A stretch of DNA of 64,000 nucleotides from Protula sp. h YS-2021 (lineage: Eukaryota; Annelida; Polychaeta; Sabellida; Serpulidae), in contig OX457026.1 of NCBI GenBank assembly GCA_949752745.1, positions 71,427,091-71,491,090 on the forward strand, in the 5' to 3' direction. Under the pieces are notes generated by a model. It did not search any database, had not been told where the DNA came from, and saw only the letters and a program-made list of their open reading frames with translations. Numbering within the stretch: position 1 is the first letter of the stretch; every line of letters starts with the position of its first letter. Positions 40,995-53,000 of the stretch are shown here, in pieces. The translations under genes and the position numbers were made by a program.

Positions 40995-41439
40995 TGACTC
41001 ATCAGTAACTTATCTACTGTAGATATAAATAACGGTGACTGGATAGAACTTAAAATGGGTTGGTCTAAAAATTGAAAAATTAAAATTTCCTTTAAATGTT
41101 CACAAGATTTTTCACACAAGTTCAGTTTGACCAGTAAAGTGCAAAAGTTTGATGGCTGAAGCTCAAAATACGTCTTACCACTTGCATATGTGGACATTTC
41201 TACATTTTTTAGCGTGTTTAAAACATACCCTCTTTTGAAATGTACAAATGCGATTGTGGTTATTCGGTTCTGGCTTAAGCAGTACGCTGGATGGAAGGTA
41301 TGTTTTTGTTAAATGAAAACTGTGTTGTATTTACATGGACTGGAATTTTTTCTGCGTTTTAAACGATGCATGACATGGAAAATTATGCATTTGAAATAGG
41401 TTATACATGATTCAAGTCAAATAATATACAATTATGTTA

Positions 41440-41445
41440 AATAAA
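41440..41445 (+). terminator. Candidate polyadenylation signal for PUM3
   Basis: This AATAAA lies about 450 nt after the PUM3 stop. No transcript evidence is available. Confidence 0.4.
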
Positions 41446-42810
41446 ACTTAAGTAAAGCTCTGAAAATCTTTTTGTCACATGAAACTGAGCAAGATTGCAC
41501 CCCGAGATTTTTCCTTCCCAATTGCAAACTGATATGCTTAGTGCGAAACAGAAAGCCTCTGGCGGAAACGGTTCTGGACCAGGAGGGCTTTTAGGTATTG
41601 TTTATAACTATTGTTAGTCCAAACATTTCGAAATTAGTCCATTCCAAGGCAAGGAACCGGGGGGGGGGGGGAGGGAGAGAAGCAGCTGCAAAAGATTTAT
41701 TTGCTTTTTCCGCAAATTGATACTGACGCATTGTATACTCGGCACAAAAAGTTTCCGATAATTTTTCTGAAGGCCAATTTTTGGCCTTTTAGCATTTTTC
41801 CGAAAAATATTCTTATACTGGTGTTTAGTTTAACCATTTGATAGTGTGTCAGTGGGGTTTAATTGCTTGTCCTTTTCGAAACAATAGAACAAGGTGTGAA
41901 AGTATTGACTAGGGGTAGCCAAAAATATGGTTTATGCGCCAAACGTTGGATGTGTTACTGGGAATCTGCATTTTCGTGGATTTCATGACATCCTTGGGAA
42001 ATTCGTGCAATAAATGGTTGAGATTTTGAACCCTTTAAGGGGGGAAAGACTTTTGTGAAATAAATGTTTGAGGAGCTTCTACAAATCAGTAAAATTCAGC
42101 ACGGGTTAGGGAATTAGCATTCGACGTAGCAATTAGTTGACTGATGGAAAAATGTGCGAACAACCCAATGAAAAGTTTTAATTTTACATTGGTAGTTGCT
42201 TGAGAAACAAATGAAATTCTCCCCTAGAAATTCTCCTGGGGGAGAAAAGTATATATTGAATATGTTTACTTCTTTTGGTGGATGCCAGTGATTGGTAAAT
42301 ATATGTTACAGTCATTCTGTGTAATCAGTCATTTCGTGAAATACCTAAAAACCTCTAAATCATTGATTTCTAGTCTGTAACCGTATTGGCTTTTCACCGG
42401 AAGCTTTTAACATTTCGAAAGTATGTTTCTGTGACAATAAATTTAAAGATCTAAAAATTGGACCACCTCGCGATGTACTGACTTGTAACATCGCTGCTGC
42501 ATAGAATTCTATGCATTGACGGATAAAACGCGGACGGTCAATATGTCGACAACTGTACAGCGGATAAAACGTGATTGCTTAAAATGAGGTAGGCATGTCT
42601 GTTGATAAACTTTATCAATTGAACTTAATCGTTCTGCAGTTAATAGATCTGTGGCGTGGTAAAATATAGTTATTTCAACACTCGCCTCCAGAAAAATAAC
42701 AAAAAAATGCAACTGGAAATGACAGTTATTTTCCCTGCTCTGAACTCTGAAAAATAGACTAGGCTAAAACAACAATCGCAACTTCAACACCGCTTACGAT
42801 CCACCGAAAT

Positions 42811-43520
42811 AAATTGGATTTGGACAAAAACGCCAACCGGTAGGACAAAATCGCCAAATAAAGAGGACAAAAGCGCCTAGGAATGCAGGTCAAAAACGCC
42901 AGATTTAGAACAATGGCATTATGTAATTAAATCACAAGAATAGTTTCACTTATCTAAAAAGTACATTCCACATCGCTATTACGCCCGTTACAAGTTCACT
43001 CGGCCTTATCATTTTTGTCCCATGGCAGATATATACTGGCGTCGAGATATTTCTTTCTTCGCAAGCTTGGTGTAGAGCTCCATAGCCGCTTCAGTTTTAG
43101 ATTTTCTGTCTTCGTTTGAGGCATTGTGTCGTCCATGCGTGCCGTCCATGCGTGTCGTCCATGCGTGTCGTTCATGCGTGCCGAGTCTCTTTGATTGATC
43201 ATCAGGAAAATATAAATAAAAGCTTTCCTCATAGTTACATGAGATAGTACCAGCAAAAGATTGTTGTGTTGTATTAATCTTATTTGTTTCTTCCTTATAT
43301 TGCTTTAAGAACCCAACACGGTCTTCCGGACCCAAGCTGGGGGCGTCTAAGATGTCTAAGAGGGATTGACTGTACTTGCGGTCCATACTCAAATGATGTG
43401 ACATCTTGATCGTTGCATAATATGGCTTAGCTCAAATGTCTTAAAATTTTTGGCGCATTTGTCCGGATGCAGTTTAAATGTGTGGCGCTTTTGACCTAGT
43501 CCCAAATGAATCCAAGCTTG
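42811..43520. mobile_element. Candidate TIR element with one ORF
   Basis: The left end has TTGGATT and repeated GGACAAAANCGCC motifs (about 42814-42880). The right end carries the inverted complements (GGCGCATTTGTCC and GGCGCTTTTGACC, then AATCCAA, about 43452-43516). Between them a minus-strand ORF spans 43009-43404. The termini are imperfect and no target-site duplication was identified. A cut-and-paste element or a foldback repeat is possible. Confidence 0.45.
43009..43404 (-). CDS. Hypothetical 131-aa protein within the candidate TIR element
   Basis: The ATG-initiated frame has no domain I can recognise. The N-terminal part contains SMDRKYSQSLLDILDAPS and EDRVGFLKQYKEETNKIN and looks helical and protein-like. 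The middle is an in-frame minisatellite (about 43127-43185, unit near 14 bp) encoding repeats of the HAWTTRMDG type. The C-terminal part contains AAMELYTKLAKKE. Its placement between inverted GGACAAAANCGCC motifs suggests a mobile-element protein. A host gene or chance frame cannot be excluded. Confidence 0.3.
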   Translation of the reverse strand: MSHHLSMDRKYSQSLLDILDAPSLGPEDRVGFLKQYKEETNKINTTQQSFAGTISCNYEESFYLYFPDDQSKRLGTHERHAWTTRMDGTHGRHNASNEDRKSKTEAAMELYTKLAKKEISRRQYISAMGQK

Positions 43521-43956
43521 ATGCCTGCTAGAGGGTTAGATGCAGCTTACTCAAATGTCATCAGGAACTAAAATAAACATTGCAATAATGTTTTTTTTAT
43601 AGGACATTGCATTGATTCATTTTGCATTAATTCCACTGAACTCCTGAAAGCTCAAAATTTGAGCTCTGGGAGAGGAAATTCTGAAGAAAGTACTTGTTAC
43701 TTTGTGGGTGCCTTGTAATGTTATAGTGAATGTATGACGTCACAAAGATTGTGGGCAGGGGCCAAGGCTAGGGCAAATATCATAGTTGCATGAGATCGAA
43801 TTTTTGTTGTTGAAAACCTGCTCTTTCATGACCATTAAAGACATCACTTGACTTACTTTCACAAGTACGAAAAGGGTCTGTTTTAAATCAGCGCCTCTAG
43901 TCTTTTAACAGTAGATACTAGTTTGGAAAATACTTGTTTTTATTTACCTCAAGCAG

Positions 43957-44036
43957 GTGTCAATTCACCTGGTGACAATTCATCTGGCGACAATTCGTCT
44001 AGCGACAATTCGTCTTGAGATAATTCATTTAGCAAA
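43957..44036 (+). repeat. 15-bp tandem repeat
   Basis: About five imperfect units of ATTCGTCTAGCGACA occur in succession. The surrounding stretches 41446-42810 and 43521-44548 contain no recognised gene. Confidence 0.75.
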
Positions 44037-44548
44037 AACAACTTAACAATATTTACACTTGGCAAGTCGAAGACTTGCAAAGGGTATACTTAAACTGTAA
44101 AGTGCCAGTGTTCCAGAACTTGTTCCCTTTGCTGGTCCGTCATTTTGTCTTGACTACTCCTCTGACCACACTGACGCTACGACCACCAAATTTTGCATGT
44201 ATGGAGTACTTGTCCCAAATTGTCTACCTCGCCTTTTGTTTTGGCTTTTTTTATTTTCATGATCAAAACAGGAAGCCAAAAAAGCAGTGTTTTTCATCAA
44301 GAAATACAACGTATAAGGGCTGCAATGGCATTTGCACAAGTCTCTCGCGAATGTAGAGCAGAAGCCGCTCCCCTGGCCCACCAACCCAAACAGAATCCCC
44401 TGCGCTACTAGGAAATGAACCTCCCGGAAAGAAACCCCTCTAACTTAATTTTACAACAACAAAAAATGATTTCATATAGAAGTGCACTCCTTTTAGTTCC
44501 TAAAAAGACACGGGTAGTTTACGTCTCAGACTGTTTAGGTGTTAGAAA

Positions 44549-46880
44549 TCGGCAGTCTCACCTGCCCACTCGGTCAATGCCATGCCCAGAGGGAGGGGGC
44601 CACTCACGTACCAACCTGCCCCGGGCCACGCAGTCAATACGATGCCCCAGGGAGGGACCACTCACGTACCAACCTGCCCCGGGCCACTCATTCAATGCGA
44701 TGCCCGAGGGAGGGACCACTCACGTACCAACCCGCCCCGGGCCACTCATTCAATGCGATGCCCGAGGGAGTGGCCACTCACGTACCAACCTGCCCCGGGC
44801 CACTCAGCCAATGCGATGCCCAAGGGAGGGACCACTCACGTACCAACCTGCCCCGGGCCACTCATTTAATGCGATGCCCGAGGGAGGGACCACTCACGTA
44901 CAAACCCGCCCCGGGCCACTCATTCAATGCGATGCCCGAGGGAGTGGCCACTCACGTACCAACCTGCCCCGGGCCACGCAGTCAATGCGATGCCCAAGGG
45001 AGGGACCACTCACGTAACAACCTGCCCCGGGCCACTCATTCAATGCGCTGCTCGAGGGACTGGCCACTCACGTACCAACCTGCCCCGGGCCACTCATTCA
45101 ATGCGATGCCCGAGGGAGTGGGCACTCACGTACCAACCTGCCCCGGGCCACTCATTCAATGCGATGCCCGAGGGAGTGGCCACTCATGTACCAGCCTGCC
45201 CCGGGCCACGCAGTCAATGCGATGCCCGAAGGAGGGACCACTCACGTACCAACCTGCCCCGGGCCACTCATTCAATGCGATGCCCGAGGGAGTTGCCACT
45301 CACGTACCAGCCTGCCCAGGGCCACTCAGTCAATGCGATGCCCGAGGGAGGGACCACTCACGTACCAACCTGACCCGGGCCACTCAGTCAATGCGATGCC
45401 CGAGGGAGTTGCCACTCACGTACCAGCCTGCCCAGGGCCACTCAGTCAATGCGATGCCCGAGGGAGGGACCACTCACGTACCAACCTGCCCCGGGCCACT
45501 CAGTCAATGCGATGCCCGAGGGAGGGACCACTCACGTACCAATCTGCCCCGGGCCACTCAGTCAATGCGATGCCCGAGGGAGGGACCACTCACGTATCAA
45601 CCTGCCCCGGGCCACTCAGTCAATGCGATGCCCCAGGGAGGGACCACTCACGTACCAACCTGCCCCGGGCCACTCAGTCAATGCGATGCCCCAGGGAGGG
45701 ACCACTCACGTACCAACCTGCCCCGGGCCACTCAGTCAATGCGATGCCCCAGGGAGGGACCACTCACGTACCAACCTGCCCCGGGCCACTCAGTCAATGC
45801 GATGCCCGAGGGAGGGACCACTCACGTACCAACCTGCCCCGGGCCACTCATTCAATGCGATGCCCGAGGGAGTGGGCACTCACGTACCAACCTGCCCCGG
45901 GCCACTCAGTCAATGCGATGCCCGAGGGAGGGGGCACTCACGTACCAACCTGCCCCGGGCCACTCAGTCAATGCGATGCCCAAGGGAGGGACCACTCACG
46001 TACCAACCTGCCCCGGGCCACTCAGTCAATGCGATGCCCAAGGGAGGGACCACTCACGTACCAACCTGCCCCGGGCCACTCAGTCAATGCGATGCCCGAG
46101 GGAGGGACCACTCACGTACCAGCCTGCCCCGGGCCACTCAGTCAATGCGATGCCCAAGGGAGGGACCACTCACGTACCAACCTGCCCCGGGCCACTCAGT
46201 CAATGCGATGCCCCAGGGAGGGACCACTCACGTACCAACCTGCCCCGGGCCACTCAGTCAATGCGATGCCCGAGGGAGGGACCACTCACGTACCAACCTG
46301 CCCCGGGCCACTCAGTCAATGCGATGCCCGAGGGAGGGACCACTCACGTACCAACCTGCCCCGGGCCACTCAGTCAATGCGATGCCCCAGGGAGGGACCA
46401 CTCACGTACCAACCTGCCCCGGGCCACTCAGTCAATGCGATGCCCCAGGGAGGGACCACTCACGTACCAACCTGCCCCGGGCCACTCAGTCAATGCGATG
46501 CCCGAGGGAGGGGGCACTCACGTAACAGCCTGCCCCGGGCCACTCAGTCAATGCGATGCCCGAGGGAGTGGCCACTCACGTACCAGCCTGCCCAGGGCCA
46601 CTCAGTCAATGCGATGCCCGAGGGAGGGGGCACTCACGTAACAGCCTGCCCCGGGCCACTCAGTCAATGCGATGCCCGAGGGAGTGGCCACTCACGTACC
46701 AGCCTGCCCAGGGCCACTCAGTCAATGCGATGCCCGAGGGAGGGACCACTCACGTACCAACCTGCCCCGGGCCACTCATACAATGCGATGCCCGAGGGAG
46801 GGGGCACTCACGTACCAGCCTGCCCCGTGCCACGCAGTCAATGCCATGCCTGGGGGTGCCACTCACGTACCAGCCGGTCA
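44549..46880 (+). repeat. 58-bp minisatellite array, about 40 copies
   Basis: The unit CCACTCACGTACCAACCTGC, CCCGGGCCACTCAGTCAATG, CGATGCCCGAGGGAGGGA (three consecutive parts) repeats about 40 times. It contains no TAA, TAG or TGA on the + strand and 58 is not a multiple of 3. All three forward frames therefore stay open for long distances (up to 700 codons, 44539-46641). These frames are by-products of the repeat, not evidence for a protein. Units at about 44.68-45.28 kb mostly carry CATTCA where later ones carry CAGTCA. The edge units carry CCATGCC instead of CGATGCC. Each unit has several CpGs and a CCCGGG, in otherwise AT-rich DNA. Confidence 0.95.
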
Positions 46881-48039
46881 CCATGAGTGTCCATGACTTT
46901 TTAAAACAACTTCAAAATATGGAGAGCTAATTTTGAAATAATACCCCTTCCTTAACTAAACGCGAAATGGAATTCCGAAATAAACCCCTTTTGTGGGAAA
47001 CTCGGAGTACTGACTTAACCCCCCTTTTTTTAAAGGAATAAAAAAAAAGAAATTGGAACTCCTCGCGGACCACGCCCGGCCTCAAAATTACCCCCTTTCT
47101 CAGCTTTTTTTTTTTTTGGACACGCATGATAACACCTAAGATACAAAGTAGCCCCCGCTGGGATGCAATGGCATCTAATTCAGATACCATTTATACTTGT
47201 TCGTTTCATTTGTCAAACAGGATTATTTTTTCGATACGACAAGTTTCGTTTGAAGTTCACAACATGCTAACTAGCACGTTATTGAAAAAACCTCTTGTAA
47301 GGTGTTGGCCTTCTAACTAGTCACCGTGGTTTTGTGTCAACAGTATGGCATTTCACAACGTCAGTGGATATGAAACGCTCAATAAGTATCGCGGTAAATA
47401 TTCAGCGATTTCAATCTTTTATCTGTTAGAATACACATAAAATGCAGTCGAGTACACACCTGGCAAAATTAATGTGTCAAAGGGGTAAATGAAAGGGCAG
47501 AAAAAGTCTACCAAAACCAGAGTCAAAGATAGTCATGCAGGCACTGATGCATAAGCAGTACTGTGTTAAATGAATAATGGTTTAAAACAGTGCAACGAAA
47601 TACTGAAATAGTACACGTAATCTTGCCATCTACATGAAATGAAGATTTGAAATATTGCTGACGAACTGGGGCGCGGAATAAAGATTTTGAATGGCAAAAG
47701 TAAAAGATTTAATGTGAAGAAGTTCGTGTGCTGGTGCTGGAAATCTGTTAAGGGTGAGTTATCACAGTTTTGCAGACCTTGAAGTTCGCATCGTTTTGAC
47801 GTTGGTTGCAATAAGAAAATGTTAAGAAATTTGAAAACCAAGGGCAAATTTTTGCAGCGATAGCTTATGGAACTGTGAGCGTATGAGTTCAAAAATGCCT
47901 AAATCCGTTAGAAGGCAGTTACGATATACATTTAGCTGAGTAGATAGATGATGCAAAGTCCAATTTCGGCTAAATATCGCTCGGCTAATTGCCGCTCGCA
48001 AATTAATATTCGCCTCATAAACAATTTAATAAACAATGG

Positions 48040-48070
<31 letters not shown>

Positions 48071-50060
48071 GGGTTGGAGGTCGTAGGGATATCATAGGCG
48101 AGCTGGCAATCTCCTCATCGCATAATGCACTCATATAGCAACCACTACGCTGCTTAAGGAGTTTCTCTTCTACGTCACTCATACGTCACTCATACGTCAC
48201 AAAGACGGTCGCTAAAGTCGTGGCATACGGATGGGGGTGGGGGAGGCACTTGGCAGCATGTGTGTTACCAATCGTGTACAAAAATAAAAGGCGGAGAAGG
48301 GGACGGGTAATTTTGGAGCCTGACGCTGTCTGGGCTGGTTCTTTTAGTACTCTTACCATAAAGGGTTTATTTCGGAATTGTACTCGGCGTCCAACAAAAA
48401 GCGAACTCAACAAATGTACAACATTTTACCGAGCGGCATTTGCCCAAAGTGGCATCTACGGTATTTAGCCGAGATTTACAATTGTGGAGGGGGTATCTTT
48501 TCAACTGATCCGTCATGTTGTGTGTGTGTGTTGGAATTTCCATTGCGAAATACTATGAAATGTTTTCCAGAAAACGGTCCATTATAGGAGTTAAATGCAA
48601 CGACGATTAATTAAGTAATCATGCAGTTTTTCAATATCATCTCCAGCAAGGGATCAATTTAACGTTACATGAAACAACGGGGCGATTCACTAAAATGGCA
48701 AATTGAGAGATACGCGATTGATAGCTTAAAAAAAACGAATTCACCAAAATGACACATTATAATCTCACTCTTTCCCTGTTTTCACTTGGCCTATCAATAA
48801 AAAAGCACAATGCGCCATTTGGTGAATCAGTTAAAAATTTTCCCCCACAGTTATATATCTCGGCTAAATATCGCAGATGACAATTACGTAAAATGTCGCT
48901 CGGCAAAATAGCGGGATACCGATTCAACAATTTGGCATATGTACTTCTCACTGGAAACGTCTGGATTTCGTTTTATCACTGCAACAATGTGTGTGCTGGC
49001 TGCGTCAGTACACCAGAATATATAATTCGGTGAAAAGGGGTGTTTTTTTAACAATTACATTCGACATTACGCATTTAGGGGCGATAATTAAAACCGAGAA
49101 CGTCTTTGGTAAAAAGGGGTATTTTCAAGCTTGGCACTCCACGTTTGGGGTGGTTTTAAAAAGTTATGTCCTCGCGTGGTAACCAATTTGCAATCAGCCA
49201 ATATCTGACGTTGATTACACTTGTCTTCACCCTTTTGCCGGAAGGTATCTTCAGAATATTAATGCCTAGCAAAATGTGATAAAAACGATCAGTAAAATCT
49301 GATTTATTCCCCCCCCCCCCAAAAAAAAAACAAAAAAAACATCGCCGTTTCTCTTTCTTTGTGTGCAAAAACCGTCTTGGTGAAAGCGCGTGCTGGCATG
49401 TTGACTTGAAACTTAAGCTCTGGCGTGCAACTATTGAAGTAACTGTAATTTGGTGTGGAGGTATTATAACATGGTAAAATAGTAAATTCATTACCTTTTT
49501 TTTAATATTGCATGTGAAGTAGTACGGTAAATACTGTACTAAAGGAATGGTTAACTGTTTGTAAAATGAGATGAAAGTGAATGTTGTATGTAAATTAGCA
49601 AAATAATTGAAAATGTAGTTTCTCTTTTTCTAATGAATTGCTAATTTGAAGAGAAAAAAATTCAAACTTTCTTCTACTTGCGCAGTTTCTGATTTGAGAG
49701 CCTCGGTTACTTCAGCAACGTCATTGCAACGGCATCCAATTTCCAATTTATAATGGGAAAAAGTAATTCAGATCAGAAGTACGCATGAGCATAGCTGCCT
49801 AAACTTTTGACGGCATTTTGTATCTGAAAAGAAAATCGCATCCAGAAACTTCTCCACTTGACCACTGTTCTCATCTGTAAAAATATTCCGGGCATATCCG
49901 TACAAGAATCTTCTGGATATCCTCAGTCATATTTATAAATGGTGTTTCAAATCATTAAAGTGATACGGTGGAAATATGAGATAACGTGGAATTATTGGCT
50001 GACGCTATTTCACGTTACTCCTCTATTCCACAGATGTATCTATTGTGACCTTGATATGAG
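46881..50060. other. Region without a recognised gene
   Basis: No exon could be recognised between the minisatellite and the sulfotransferase gene. It holds a (GT)n-(G)n tract at about 48041-48074, a C-run joined to an A-run near 49310-49330, and the inverted repeat described separately. The promoter of the sulfotransferase gene should lie at its right end; no element was assigned. Confidence 0.5.
48395..48935. repeat. Large inverted repeat (about 120-bp arms)
   Basis: The left arm (about 48395-48515) contains TATTTAGCCGAGATTTACAA. The right arm (about 48815-48935) contains its near complement around TCTCGGCTAAATA. The arms also share the CGAGCG(G/A)CATTT motif. They are separated by roughly 300 bp. 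Related TCGGCTAAATATCGCTCGGC sequence occurs at about 47965-47988. Confidence 0.75.
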
Positions 50061-53000
50061 ATGATGGGCAAAGACAATGGCGGAGTGATATCGATGCGTG
50101 GCGTGTTTTCATGGAGCCTGCGCGCGCACTGGACAATATGGTATCCATGGACACTGGTTGTTGTGCAAGCGGTAATGATTATCATGTTGTTGGTGACTCT
50201 GGAGAACCAATCGTTGAGGCCTGTGCGGTCATGTGACAAGAACTCGGTCCCGCCCACCGGGCAAGAATTCAAAGATCTCGTCGACAGCGTTAGTTTCGGT
50301 AAACGGCCTGGTAATTTACGATAGCTATAAAAATCTAGCATGATTCTCCTTATTCACTTGTACCATGCAGATCACATATTTAGTTATAATCAAATAAAAT
50401 AAGTAAAACTAAGAAATGCGGCTCGTGACTGAAAATCACTGGATAGGCTTACGATTGAAAAGAAATTGAAATTAGTACTTATCTTATTTGTTGAAAAAAC
50501 ATAAATGTATTTTTTAAAAAGGCAGAAAGACATGGGAGTGGGAAAACAAACTTTTAAGATCATTTATAGTTTTTTAAAGGAACACTTTGTGTTCAATTTC
50601 AGATAGTCGTGTACAAAAGGAGCTGCCCATACCGGCGAAATTGAAGAATCCTAAACGGCTGTTCTTGAACCGGGTGCCGAAGTGCGGAACTCACACACTC
50701 TTGGATGTAATCATTGAAATGGCAAGAATCCACAACTACACATTCGCCAGATCTTCGGTTTATATGACTTTTCACATTGACGAGAGCTGGAAGGTTCGTA
50801 ATCCAGGAGCCCTACGCGGGTCCGAGAATTTACCCAACGTAGAATGATGGCGGGTTTTAAAAATGTGTGCAGCATAGAATCGCACTTTTTATTTAAAAAA
50901 AATGGGCTGGAAAGAGTAACACCCAGATGGAAGAATTACTATAAAATCCTGACTCGAGAACCACCCCCACCCCCAGTCTTATTCTTGTTATTCTGTGTCA
51001 CCTACACCATTGCCATTGTTCACATTACTTTCAAACTTCATTCCCCACAAAGTGCATTCAACCAAATCTGCTCGAAATCGATTTCAAAATGCTGCTCACG
51101 AGTTTTAGCCATGCTTTTCTTACTTAATCTTTTCCAGATTTCCGCTTACGTTAATCCAGTTGTGACCGATAAAGTCAGATACGATCAGTTGCTGTATTTT
51201 AGTTCAATTTATTTAGCGTATTTTATGTGTTTATAGGAGATTCTGGCCAACAGATTCGTGCTTGCACCCACGCCACTTCTATATGAAAGACATTTACATT
51301 TCCTTCGTTTCGATAAGTAAGTTACATGTGTTTATATATATCTACCTCCCCACTTTCAAGACTTTCAAACTGGTGTATTTAACTACCCCACATAGATATC
51401 GGCTCCGGATGTCTGGGGGTTGTTAGATAACAAAATCATGACGTAAAACAATGTCACATATTAATATTATTAATATGGGTGGGGGGGGGGGGGGATCTTG
51501 ACTGAGATAGATGAAATGGGCACAGACGGGATTCTATGCGGTGGTTTTTATTCGCATGTGGTTGAAACCCCGGAAATAGGACCACCAGTGGGACTGCACC
51601 TTAAAGTCGTCCGATTTCCTGCTGGTCGTGTTTGTGGGATTCTCCATAATGGAGCGCCTTGTTGAACATACTGAACGGGATTACTGAAAAATGATTCTAT
51701 TTGTGAGGCTGTCCCATTTCCGGAGTGGTCTCATCCAGGGGTAACTCTGCATTTCTTTAACGTGCTTTGATTTTTCAAAAGATAAAATCGGAAATCGATC
51801 TGATAAGCAATCCATTCACGCAAGAAAATCCACCATAATATAAAATGATCACTCCCCTAAATGTGCCTACACATTGAATGGAATGTGCAGTCGTTTATTA
51901 TCCCAGATGAGGATCAATCAAGGTGTGAAAAAATAAAAACCTGTGAACATCAGGCTGCATTGATGCAAAATACCTGGTTTAATCTGCATTGAAAGTTCAA
52001 TTCCGATTACAAAATGAAAAAAAAAAGAGAATAATTAAACGGTTATTTGTATAGTTGTCTGTTTAACAATACTTAATTTGTTTTTGATGAGCCAAACGAT
52101 CTTGTGTGTGTTTTGGGTGATTCTTTTATAGAGTTAAATTTCACAATAACATACATTGTGCTTTTAGTAATAAAACAAAAGAGATATGAAAAAAGACATT
52201 GGGATCCGTTTTATAATCGCAATTAGAGACACCACAGGGATTGGTGATAGCGTTAGCCTGGCCACAAGATCTCGGGATCGAAACCAACTGGGTGTGGTAA
52301 TCAGCGTGTTAATTTATCGAAAACAGTGGGCAGATCGCCTGTCAAGGAATTCGAAATCAACACCCACGGAGTCTTTCAACAAACTATCTTTTTTTTTTTA
52401 AAATACAGTTTCATATAAACACACTTCACTGGTGTTTGAAGACAAGTAGCAGAAAGATGGATCCTATCCATTTGTATATAAGTATGCTTATGTTCAAAAA
52501 TGCCCGTATTAAACCATTTCAACTTCTAATTTTCTTCTTATATAGGCATCAGGAGAGGATTTACGTACGTCATTAGAGAATGCTTTGACGGACTATTTTT
52601 TTACTTCTGGTTTTTCACTTTTTTTATCCTTTCAACGTCTTTTCAACGATTTTGTTTGTTCTTGTTTATTTGAGGCTTTCGATATCCAGTCATCAGATTC
52701 AAGCTGGCTTGGGATCTAAATCTATTTTCGTGAAAAATAATAACCTGATTCATGAGTACAGTCACATTTTACCCATGATCTAAGTGGAGTTTACCATTTC
52801 TTCTGCTATAGCGCTGTATTTATTTTTGAAACTAGCAAAATCATGACAGTTGATAATCGACACTATTGACGACAATGTCGTGACAACGAGCAAATACCGG
52901 ACATGCGTTGGGACATTAGGTTTCCACATTTAATGCAAATGCTGCTAAATTTATGGGGTTTTTTTGCAGCCAGCATTTCCCTATTCTACTGGAAAGCACT

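Noticed and set aside
44539..46886. Open frames of 358-700 codons as a repetitive protein
   Set aside because: They are explained by a stop-free 58-bp unit whose length is not a multiple of 3. Three frames are open at once and no frame shows coding bias, splice context or a recognised domain.
50844..51236. 130-codon ORF inside the sulfotransferase gene
   Set aside because: It lies in intron 2, stops just before exon 3 and does not match the family.
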